64,000 nt of DNA from the NCBI RefSeq assembly GCF_008327825.1, contig NZ_AP019827.1:1550001-1614000 (forward strand), given 5' to 3'. A program made the translations under genes and the position numbers. The stretch is from Leptotrichia shahii (GTDB lineage: Bacteria > Fusobacteriota > Fusobacteriia > Fusobacteriales > Leptotrichiaceae). The number at the start of each line of letters is the position of its first letter. Position 1 is the stretch's first letter. Below, piece after piece: positions 55,371 through 62,536 of this stretch. The notes below the pieces were generated by a model, which did not search any database, was not told the DNA's origin, and saw nothing but the letters and a program-made list of their open reading frames with translations.

Positions 55371-56645
55371 TTAAAAATAGTTAGTAACTATTTTAGATCT
55401 TATTCCTCTTTTTCGTAAATAAACAAAAAAATCCCTTTCAATATCATAATCTGCAGTTAAATTTCCAAAATTTATATAAACTTTTTTACTATCACTTATA
55501 ACTCCCATCTTAATTTTGCACCTTTTGCTTGGTGGTGGCAAAAATCTAAATCCTTTTAAATATTTTTCATACTTTTTATCAATTTCAAAAATCCCCAAAT
55601 TGGAAAATCCTGTTGTGTAACCACGTTCTCCATAATAATCAAATATAAATGGAAAAAATATCCGTTTTATCAAATATGGAACGGACTTTATAACTATATT
55701 TCTCATTGGATTCATTGCTTTATAAATACTTTTATAAAATTCCTTTTTTGTAATCTTTAAGGCAAAATAATTATCTAGATAAGTGATAATTTCAGATAGG
55801 GAATATGCCCCAAGACTGGCATCCACACTTGGAGTTATATTTATAAAAAAATTCCTATATGTCTTTTCCTCAAAAATTTTTCGTAAATCAACAGGAACTC
55901 CTATAACAATCGGATTTTTCGCACCAGAATACCTATCCAGCAAAACTTTAAAATAAACCGCAAGTAAATATTTTCCAATTGTCGTTTTATACTTCTTGCT
56001 TTCCATTTTCAAATTATCAACAGAAATCTCACCAGTTGTAATATGATACTGCCCCTTCTCCAGTATTTTTATTGGCAAATGAAATGCAGATTTTATTGTA
56101 GTTTCCTTACTTACTTTCCGCATATATTTTTCATAAAGGTCAACATATTTACTTTCCTTTACACCATTTTCCTCATCATAATTTCCAAATATTTCTTCAT
56201 TCTTTTCCAAAATCTTTTTTTTATTTTCTAAAAAACTTTTATTTTCAAAATTTTTAATTTTATCCCCTTTTTTTTTCGGAAAATCAATCATTTTTTTATT
56301 TTTTATCAAATCTTTATCTTTTATTTCAATCTTCTCTTCATTTTCATTTTTTCCCTTATTTTCAATAATATCTACATTCCCAAAATTTCTGTTCCTACTG
56401 CTTTTGGAAAAATACTTCTCTTCCACATATTCTTCAATTAAATCCTGAAAAAATAGCATCGCACCCTTCCCATCTGTTAAAAAATGTGCAATTTCTATTG
56501 ACAATTTATTATTAAAATAAATAATTCGCAACGGATTGTCCTTTTGTATATCCGTACAAGGATAAGTTTTTTCCTCTTCAATCATAAAATGTGTCTTTTT
56601 CTGCTGTAAATAATTCCAAAAAATTCCTTTTTTCAATTCAGAATT
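55371..56645 (-). CDS. Condensation-type acyltransferase, exon 2 (C-terminal 424 residues)
   Basis: Resembles alcohol acetyltransferase/condensation-domain proteins. Exon 2 begins NSELKKGIFWNYLQQKKTHF right after the IStron. The catalytic HxxxDG is HFLTDG (in EIAHFLTDGKGAMLFFQDL). A basic Lys/Asn/Glu-rich insert (about residues 75-140) interrupts the core. VGVPVDLRKIFEEKTYRNFF and SNLGIFEIDKKYEKY are family blocks. Without splicing, the TTG at 56636 could start a fragment, but the conserved first strand and tunnel lie in exon 1 (58616-58825). The intact protein would be about 480-495 aa. Confidence 0.87.
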   Translation of the reverse strand, partial: NSELKKGIFWNYLQQKKTHFMIEEEKTYPCTDIQKDNPLRIIYFNNKLSIEIAHFLTDGKGAMLFFQDLIEEYVEEKYFSKSSRNRNFGNVDIIENKGKNENEEKIEIKDKDLIKNKKMIDFPKKKGDKIKNFENKSFLENKKKILEKNEEIFGNYDEENGVKESKYVDLYEKYMRKVSKETTIKSAFHLPIKILEKGQYHITTGEISVDNLKMESKKYKTTIGKYLLAVYFKVLLDRYSGAKNPIVIGVPVDLRKIFEEKTYRNFFINITPSVDASLGAYSLSEIITYLDNYFALKITKKEFYKSIYKAMNPMRNIVIKSVPYLIKRIFFPFIFDYYGERGYTTGFSNLGIFEIDKKYEKYLKGFRFLPPPSKRCKIKMGVISDSKKVYINFGNLTADYDIERDFFVYLRKRGIRSKIVTNYF

Positions 56646-56770
56646 CTGAACCTCCCACGACTAAAGTCACAGGGTTCTAAAATCTTTAAAAACATTTAAA
56701 AATTTTCTAAGAAGTTTGATAGCTTTACACTACCCTTATTCTTTTAGGCGTGTCCAGCTCACCTCTATTG
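56646..56770 (-). ncRNA. Predicted omega (guide) RNA region at the IStron right end, copy 2
   Basis: The right-end hairpin GAACCCTGTGACTTTAGTC...GGGAGGTTC (56648-56677) differs from copy 1 by C-to-T and T-to-C changes that lie in the variable flanks of the inner stem. The predicted guide is AATTCTGAATTGAAAAAA from exon 2. The 5' limit is estimated. Confidence 0.5.
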
Positions 56771-57972
56771 TATAGGATACTTAAATCCACAACTTTACTT
56801 TTTCTTAAAATATTTAATGTTCCATTACAATCCGCATTTATGAGTTTACCTGCACTTGTTTGATATAGTCCTCTTTTTATTCTTTTTCCACTGAATATAT
56901 ATTCTTTTTGATTTTCTTTATCATATATCGGGATTTCATCTCCATCAAAGAAACTTGCTTTTGATGTATAACTTTCTTCTTGCAGTTTAAATTCTATTCC
57001 ATATAGTCTACATAGATATATTAATTTATCTCTTAATTTCCCATATGGTATATTTACAAAGTTTTGATTATTTATACTTCCTATATTTGAATTTCTTTGA
57101 AAATCTTCATTATATCCTAGAACTATTCTTCCTATATCATTATTAAGGCAATAATTTATAATTATTCTTGCTGCTTTTGAAAGATAATCTTCTATACGAT
57201 TATTTCTCTTTCTAGCTATTCTCTTTTGTCTTAATGTTGTGCGGGAGGTCTTTTGCTTATCTTTTATACTATGTAATTTTGCATTTATCTTATTATAGTA
57301 TTGATTTATTGATTTTAATTTTCTACTATCTATTATGAATGAAGCTCCAGTATTTGTAACACAAGTACAAAGATTATCTATACCTAAATCAATTCCTAGT
57401 GCATTTTCTTTATTTAATTCCCTTTGAAATTCTTTTACTTCGTAAGTATATTGAATTTCAAAGTACCTAGAATGTTGTTTTGGTATTATTCTAATCTCTT
57501 TTATCTTCTTGCCTTTTAATACTGGTGGTAGCTTTATTGCGATTTCCTTATGTGTCTTTCTAAATGAATTTGAATAAGGAACTATCAGCATACCATCTTT
57601 TAATCTAACAAAACCTATAACAAGAGTTGTAAATCCATCTTTAGCAAGATATTTAGGTAATTTTATATCTTTAAAATTATATTGACCATTCCTAGCAAGT
57701 TTTAAAAGTCCAAAAAATGATTTGAAACTTCCGTCTACTTCTTTTAAAATTTGTTGAGCCATATTAGAATTTAACTTCTTATAGTTCTCACTATTTTTAA
57801 GCATTTTATAGTTTTCGTTATAACTTAAATACTTTTTCTTATTAAAATAATACTGTCTAATATTATATATAGTTTCATTAGTTAAGTTCTTGGCTATATG
57901 AGATAAATATTTTAAATTCCTAAACTCCTTTTTACTAAGATGTTTTACCTGTTGTTTTAATGTTAAATACAT
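56725..57972 (-). CDS. tnpB: TnpB RNA-guided nuclease (IS605 OrfB), IStron copy 2
   Basis: 415 aa from MYLTLKQQVKHLSKKEF. RuvC-like residues are Asp195 (GIDLGIDN), Glu289 (VLGYNED) and Asp381 (NADCNGTLNI). As in copy 1 there is no CxxC pair. The last motif has NGTLNI where copy 1 has NGALNI. GGAGG lies 8 nt before the ATG, and TGGTATAAT upstream. A one-residue length difference (YNFKDIKLPK vs YNGKIKLPK) and scattered substitutions show separate evolution rather than very recent duplication. Confidence 0.93.
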   Translation of the reverse strand: MYLTLKQQVKHLSKKEFRNLKYLSHIAKNLTNETIYNIRQYYFNKKKYLSYNENYKMLKNSENYKKLNSNMAQQILKEVDGSFKSFFGLLKLARNGQYNFKDIKLPKYLAKDGFTTLVIGFVRLKDGMLIVPYSNSFRKTHKEIAIKLPPVLKGKKIKEIRIIPKQHSRYFEIQYTYEVKEFQRELNKENALGIDLGIDNLCTCVTNTGASFIIDSRKLKSINQYYNKINAKLHSIKDKQKTSRTTLRQKRIARKRNNRIEDYLSKAARIIINYCLNNDIGRIVLGYNEDFQRNSNIGSINNQNFVNIPYGKLRDKLIYLCRLYGIEFKLQEESYTSKASFFDGDEIPIYDKENQKEYIFSGKRIKRGLYQTSAGKLINADCNGTLNILRKSKVVDLSILYNRGELDTPKRIRVV

Positions 57973-58079
57973 ATATAATCACCTCCTTTTTATCAAAGAT
58001 ATTATACCATGTATTCTACATTTTATCTGTCAAAAAAAGTAATATTTTTTATTTATTTTTAAATATTTTTAAAGTTTTT

Positions 58080-58615
58080 AAAACCCTACAACAGTGGGAA
58101 GCGTCGTTCACATAAGTTCGCTACTACTTATGCAGTTCTCTTGGCATATATACTCCTTAATAAATTAAGAAGATTATCCCTGAACTTCTTGTTATCTCTA
58201 ACAAGCACAGACTATATCTTATCCATATCCTATTTCAAGGACTTAGGCGAAACCACTTCCAATACCTATCGCTTGTATTGTACTCCCCTCACGAGGGATA
58301 GTCGTTGAACTTTCCTTTTCAGGCTTAGCTGCTGATTGTCTATTATATTCCTTTCTATACGTACGGCTCAATGTTTAGGATTTAACCTTGCATCATCTAG
58401 TATATTTTTTCTGCTTTCGCTACCTTCACACTTATACCATGTCTTCACTTAGATATTATGTTGTGGTTATACTAGCTTTAAGAGTTCCCAGCAGTTCAGT
58501 TTCTTTGTTGCACGATTTTGCTCCGTGTCTACATACAAGTTTCCCTATATGCTTACTAAAATTTTCGTGCAATTCATTTCACGACTAAAAGTTGCGAGCG
58601 TTCTTGCACTATTTA
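58080..58615 (-). ncRNA. Group I intron catalytic core, IStron copy 2
   Basis: The internal guide is GTAAG at 58556-58552. P4 pairs CTGCTG (58494-58489) with CAGCAG (58334-58329); P7 pairs GACTA (58303-58299) with TAGTC (58214-58210). The presumed P8 is TCCT-TGAAAT-AGGA (58241-58228), where copy 1 has GTAT-TGAG-ATAC: both strands changed and pairing is kept. A second stem (ATATC..GGTAT here, ATACC..GGTAT in copy 1) is kept through a U.G pair. These changes support a functional folded RNA. Confidence 0.92.
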
Positions 58616-58825
58616 ATAAAACGGATACTTCTTTTCAAGCAAAATCGCCACATTCCTCAATACTTCTAAATCAATATTTTCTGAAAATAATGCCGAAAGT
58701 CTGAAACATGTTGTTCTTCCTTCACTAATTATCGAAGAATACGTTTTTGCAAAGGCATCTAACTCATACCAAATTTTTTCATTTTTCACTTTTCCCTCCC
58801 TTCTTATTTTTTTATTATCATTCAT
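58613..58825 (-). CDS. Condensation-type acyltransferase, exon 1 (N-terminal)
   Basis: Reads KNEKIWYELDAFAKTYSSII, then TTCFRLSALFSENIDLEVLRNVAILLEKKYPFY, the N-terminal strand and helix of the acyltransferase (W-x-LD..AK.YSS; FR.SA.. E.ID). It ends at 58616 and its stop codon (58613-58615) belongs to the IStron. The ATG at 58825 has no ribosome site. A GTG at 58789 follows AGGGAGGGAAAA and is the more likely start. Splicing joins it to exon 2 at 56645. Confidence 0.86.
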   Translation of the reverse strand: MNDNKKIRREGKVKNEKIWYELDAFAKTYSSIISEGRTTCFRLSALFSENIDLEVLRNVAILLEKKYPFY

Positions 58826-58840
58826 AAATTTATAATTTCA

Positions 58841-58942
58841 TATTAGATATGTTTAATAACCTAAGGTTTTTTATCTGTATAGGGGGCAAGATCCCTTAGT
58901 TCAGGATAAAATTTTAAGTTTATATAGTTATCTAATGGGACT
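58841..58942. repeat. Family A inverted-repeat element, copy 8 (reverse orientation)
   Basis: ATTAGATATGTTTAATAACCTAAGGTTTTTTATC at one end, a degraded palindrome (GGGGGCAAGATCCCTTAGTTCAGGAT) and TATAGTTATCTAATGG at the other end. It lies just upstream of the acyltransferase gene. Confidence 0.72.
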
Positions 58943-58969
58943 ATTTTTATTAGAAATACTATTTAAGAA

Positions 58970-59821
58970 TTACTTTTCTAAATATTTTTTCAATTTTTCA
59001 TAATTTTTCTTTGCCTCTTCATACCCAATGTTATAAACTTTCTGTAACTTATCTCTATTTTTCTCAATTCTTCCCAACTTCAGCGGAACTGACGGCTGAA
59101 TCACAAAAATTTCCCCCTTTTTCTCTAAATCATAAATATGATCCAAAGTCGCATTATATCGACTGTATCTTGTTTTCATAAGCTCCACAAATTTAGGATA
59201 TTTTTTATATCTTATTGCTGAAATTGTTCCTAACCTGCTCTGTTTCTTACGATAATTTTTATCTCTCGTCAGCACCACGATATTTTTTGTATTTCCCTTT
59301 TTTATAGAATAATCTAAAGGAATCGGATCAGAAACCCCTCCATCTAAGTAATTTTTTCCATTTAATTTAACAAATCTAGATAAAAACGGAAGCGAAGCCG
59401 ACGCCCTTAAAGTATCAATTTCCTTTATCGCATCTTTAACCACAGGATATTCCGCCTCTCCAGTTTCACAGTTTGTAACAACTGCTTGAAATTCTGTCTT
59501 ACTATTTTTAAAAGTTTCATTATCAAACGGATTATATTTTTCAGGAATATCGTGATACGCATATTGTTCCTCAAAAAAATCTCCAGTCTTTATCAAATTA
59601 TAAAAACTTGCATATTCTCTCTTATTTATATGATCCGCAATTGCATTAAATCCTCTTTTATACTGTTTTGAAGTATAACTTGCCCCCAATGCCGCCCCAG
59701 CTGACACTCCAATCAAATTATCCACTTCGATATTTTTTTCTAGAAAAAAATCTAAAACTCCCGCAGTAAAAATCCCTCTCATTCCTCCACCTTCAAGAAC
59801 TAACGCTGTTTTTCTATTCAT
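58970..59821 (-). CDS. Patatin-like phospholipase
   Basis: 283 aa from the ATG at 59821 (AAGGGG 9 nt upstream). The oxyanion motif is LEGGGMRGIFTAG, the nucleophile elbow is GVSAGAALG with the catalytic Ser, and the dyad Asp is in YLDGGVSDPIP. No signal peptide, so probably a cytoplasmic or membrane-associated lipid hydrolase, RssA/YjjU-like. The substrate is unknown. It begins a separate minus-strand unit divergent from the tnpA/cysteine desulfurase unit. Confidence 0.9.
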   Translation of the reverse strand: MNRKTALVLEGGGMRGIFTAGVLDFFLEKNIEVDNLIGVSAGAALGASYTSKQYKRGFNAIADHINKREYASFYNLIKTGDFFEEQYAYHDIPEKYNPFDNETFKNSKTEFQAVVTNCETGEAEYPVVKDAIKEIDTLRASASLPFLSRFVKLNGKNYLDGGVSDPIPLDYSIKKGNTKNIVVLTRDKNYRKKQSRLGTISAIRYKKYPKFVELMKTRYSRYNATLDHIYDLEKKGEIFVIQPSVPLKLGRIEKNRDKLQKVYNIGYEEAKKNYEKLKKYLEK

Positions 59822-60005
59822 CAGTTTCATCCCCTTCAATACTATTTTACATTATTATACACCTATTAATCATATTTTTCTACTTTTTTTAATAAACCTT
59901 AGCAATTCAAATCTTATTTATTTTAATAAGATCTAGCAAAAAATCTCCAACTTCTACAAGTGGAAAATACCACAATTAACATTGCAATTTATATTATGAA
60001 AAAAT

Positions 60006-60034
60006 TTGAAAAAATAAAATGTTTATGATATAAT
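60006..60034 (+). promoter_or_regulatory. Strong promoter for tnpA and the cysteine desulfurase
   Basis: TTGAAA (60006-60011), 17 nt, then TATAAT (60029-60034) with a TG one base before it (extended -10). It lies 36 nt before the tnpA ATG. It probably drives the downstream cysteine desulfurase too. Confidence 0.75.
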
Positions 60035-60070
60035 TTATTCAGTAAAATAACTTAAAAGAGGTTAATAACA

Positions 60071-60472
60071 ATGTCATATAATAATAATTATTATTCAGTC
60101 TTTAACATAAATTATCGTATGATTTTTTGTATAAAATATCGGAAAAAAGTCATTAATGATGAAATTTCTAACAGATTGAAAGAAATTTTTGAAAAAATAT
60201 GTCCAAAATACAATATCATTCTTAAAGAATGGGAACACAATATTGATCATATCCGTATGTTGATTAATGCCAAACCGAATACTGAGCTTTCTAAGTTTGT
60301 GAATACTTACAAGAGTGCTTCCAGCAGATTGATAAAAAAAGATTTCCCCGAAATAAGAGAAAAATTATGGAAAGAGTATTTTTGGAGCAGAAGTTATTTA
60401 GTTATGAGTGTTGGGGATGCACCACTAGAAATAATGAATAAATATATTCAAGAACAAAAGGAGAAAATTTAA
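60071..60472 (+). CDS. tnpA: IS200/IS605 family transposase TnpA, catalytic His changed
   Basis: 133 aa Y1-type single-strand transposase. Typical blocks are CIKYRKKVINDEISNRLKEIF, AKPNTELSKFVNTYKSASSRLIKKDFP, WKEYFWSRSYL and the catalytic Tyr at about 125 (NKYIQEQ). The metal-binding HUH motif, usually DHxHxLI, reads DHIRMLI: the second His is Arg (codon CGT), so it should be inactive. The stop is 2 nt before the next gene, leaving no room for a right end. It looks like a fixed remnant, not a mobile unit, and is 1.2 kb from IStron copy 2. Confidence 0.9.
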   Translation: MSYNNNYYSVFNINYRMIFCIKYRKKVINDEISNRLKEIFEKICPKYNIILKEWEHNIDHIRMLINAKPNTELSKFVNTYKSASSRLIKKDFPEIREKLWKEYFWSRSYLVMSVGDAPLEIMNKYIQEQKEKI

Positions 60473-60474
60473 AG

Positions 60475-61611
60475 ATGAAAATAGTATATTTAGATAATGC
60501 TGCAACTACAAAAATGTCCAACAAAGTAATGGAAGAGATGACAAAATCATTTAGCGAAAATTATGGAAATCCATCTTCTGTACATTCATTGGGACAACGT
60601 GCAAAGTCAGCTATAGAAAGGGCAAGACATATTGTAGCACAGAATTTGAAAGTTGAAACGACTGAAATTGTGTTTACATCTGGCGGAGCTGAGGGGAATA
60701 ATCTTGCGATAAGGGGATTTTTAAAGGCGAACAATGATAAAGGAAAACATATTATAACATCTAAGATTGAGCATTCTACGATTTTAAAAACCTTTGAGCA
60801 GCTGGAAAATGAAGGGTATGAAGTTTCATATATTGGTGTCGATGAAAAGGGAGTTGTGGATATTGAAAAATTGAAGCAGGAATTGAGGGAAGATACGGCA
60901 CTTGTTTCGATAATGTTTGTGAATAATGAAACTGGGGTTATTCAGCCGATTAAGGAAATTGGGGAAATTTTGGCAGAGAGAAATATATTTTTTCATGCAG
61001 ATGCAGTTCAGGCAATAGGAAAATTGAAAATTTTACCAAAAGATTTGAAGATAACTGCTTTGACAGCAACAGCTCATAAATTTTACGGGCCTAAGGGAGC
61101 AGGATTTGTATTTATTGATAAAAAATATTCACTTGAAAAGGAAATCTGGGGTGGCTCACAGGAAAGGAACAGAAGGGCTGGAACAGAAAATGTTCACGGA
61201 ATTTTGGGACTTGGTGTGGCACTTGAGGAAGTTTATGAAAATTTGGAAGAAATATCAGAAAAAGAAGATAAACTGCAAAATTATCTAGAAAATAAACTGA
61301 AAACTGAAATTAAAAAATTAGGTAAAAAAGTACGGATAAATGGAGAAAAATCCAATAGAATAAAAACAACAACAAACGTTTACATAGAAGGAGTGGATAT
61401 TCAAATGCTGCTGGTAGCACTAGATTTAAGAGGAATCTGCATAAGCGGCGGTTCAGCATGCATGTCAGGCTCGCTTGAAAATTCGCACGTTTTGAAGGCT
61501 ATGGGACTTATCGATGAGGAGTTGAAAGGTTCATTTAGAATTAGCATTGGGAAAGACACTACTGTTAAAGAAATAGATTATTTTATAGAAAATTTAATTG
61601 AAGTTATTTAA
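60475..61611 (+). CDS. Cysteine desulfurase (NifS/IscS family)
   Basis: PLP enzyme that takes sulfur from cysteine for iron-sulfur clusters or thionucleosides. 378 aa. Substrate and PLP contacts are in YLDNAATTKMSNKV and YGNPSSVHSLGQRAK; the PLP lysine is in TATAHKFYGPKGAG; and the active-site Cys is in SGGSACMSGSLENSHVLKAMG. No IscU partner is adjacent. Its AAGGAG ribosome site lies inside the 3' end of tnpA, and the start is 2 nt after that stop, so translation is coupled to the transposase ORF. Confidence 0.92.
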   Translation: MKIVYLDNAATTKMSNKVMEEMTKSFSENYGNPSSVHSLGQRAKSAIERARHIVAQNLKVETTEIVFTSGGAEGNNLAIRGFLKANNDKGKHIITSKIEHSTILKTFEQLENEGYEVSYIGVDEKGVVDIEKLKQELREDTALVSIMFVNNETGVIQPIKEIGEILAERNIFFHADAVQAIGKLKILPKDLKITALTATAHKFYGPKGAGFVFIDKKYSLEKEIWGGSQERNRRAGTENVHGILGLGVALEEVYENLEEISEKEDKLQNYLENKLKTEIKKLGKKVRINGEKSNRIKTTTNVYIEGVDIQMLLVALDLRGICISGGSACMSGSLENSHVLKAMGLIDEELKGSFRISIGKDTTVKEIDYFIENLIEVI

Positions 61612-61711
61612 ATATAAAAATGCAAAACAGGTTATCAGGTAGTCTTTTTACAAAAAGAATAGAAAATGAGAAAGCAAAATTTAATAAATTGTTAGTAGAA
61701 AGGGAATTAAA

Positions 61712-62503
61712 ATGAATAATATAAAAGCAATATTTATGGATTTGGATGGAACGGTGCTAACAAGTGAGCATAAGGTTTCGGAAAATTTGATAAGAAAATT
61801 GAGAGAAGTGGAAGAAAAAGGAGTGAAAATATTTATTGCGACTGGAAGAACCTTTTCTTCGTCAAAGCCTTTTGTGGAAATGCTGGGGATAAAAAATCCA
61901 GTAATTAATTATAATGGCGGAAGAATTACAAATCCTTTGAATAGTGAAGTTATTTTTGAGAAACCTGTTGAGGCACAGGATGTTAAGGAACTTATTAAAG
62001 TTTCGAGGGAAAAAAGAATTCATTTGAATTTATATATGGATGACAAATTATATATTGAAAATGAAACAGATGAAGGTGCAAAATATTCAGAAAGCGTGGA
62101 AATTCCATATTATGTGAAAAATTTTGACGAATTTATTGGAAAAACTTCTACAAAAGCGTTATTTATTGCAGAAAATTCGATTTTACTGGAGTTAAAAAAG
62201 GAATTGGAAGAAAAATTGCCACATATTAATTTTGTATTTTCAAAACCGCATTATTTAGAATGCTTGAATAAGGAAGTAAATAAAGGGCTGGCAATAAAGG
62301 AACTGTTGAAAAAATATGATATTTCTCCAGAAGAAACAATGGCATTTGGGGATCAGTGGAATGATTTGGAAATGTTGAAGTTTGTGAAATATGGGTATCT
62401 TATGGGGAATGCTACGGAAGAGCTGAAACAGGAATTTTCAAAAGAAAGAATTACATTGTCAAATGATGAAGATGGAATTTATGAAATAATAAAAGAACTT
62501 TAG
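61712..62503 (+). CDS. HAD-superfamily Cof-type phosphatase
   Basis: 263 aa. Motif I is IFMDLDGTVLTSEHKVSE, with the nucleophile Asp at about residue 10. The cap domain (type C2B) spans about 85-190, and motif IV is MAFGDQWNDLEMLKFVKYG. Members of the YidA/Cof group hydrolyse sugar phosphates and flavin or pyridoxal phosphates; the substrate here is unknown. An AGAAAGGGAATT ribosome site precedes the ATG. Confidence 0.87.
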   Translation: MNNIKAIFMDLDGTVLTSEHKVSENLIRKLREVEEKGVKIFIATGRTFSSSKPFVEMLGIKNPVINYNGGRITNPLNSEVIFEKPVEAQDVKELIKVSREKRIHLNLYMDDKLYIENETDEGAKYSESVEIPYYVKNFDEFIGKTSTKALFIAENSILLELKKELEEKLPHINFVFSKPHYLECLNKEVNKGLAIKELLKKYDISPEETMAFGDQWNDLEMLKFVKYGYLMGNATEELKQEFSKERITLSNDEDGIYEIIKEL

Positions 62504-62536
62504 GTATTTTATAAAAATAGAAATTAGGTAGAAATT

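Larger units (their letters stand above)
56646..58615 (-). mobile_element. IStron copy 2: group I intron with IS605-type tnpB, inside the acyltransferase gene
   Basis: 1970 nt, with the same organisation as copy 1. The exon ends CCGTTTTAT; the element starts TAAATAGTGCAAG and ends GGAGGTTCAG (56652-56646). Its right hairpin is at 56648-56677 and its left hairpin matches copy 1. Compared with copy 1 it carries an extra ~20 nt in a peripheral loop (about 58345-58372, with GTACGTAT) and many point changes. Exact excision joins ...AAG TAT CCG TTT TAT to AAT TCT GAA TTG in frame. Confidence 0.92.
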
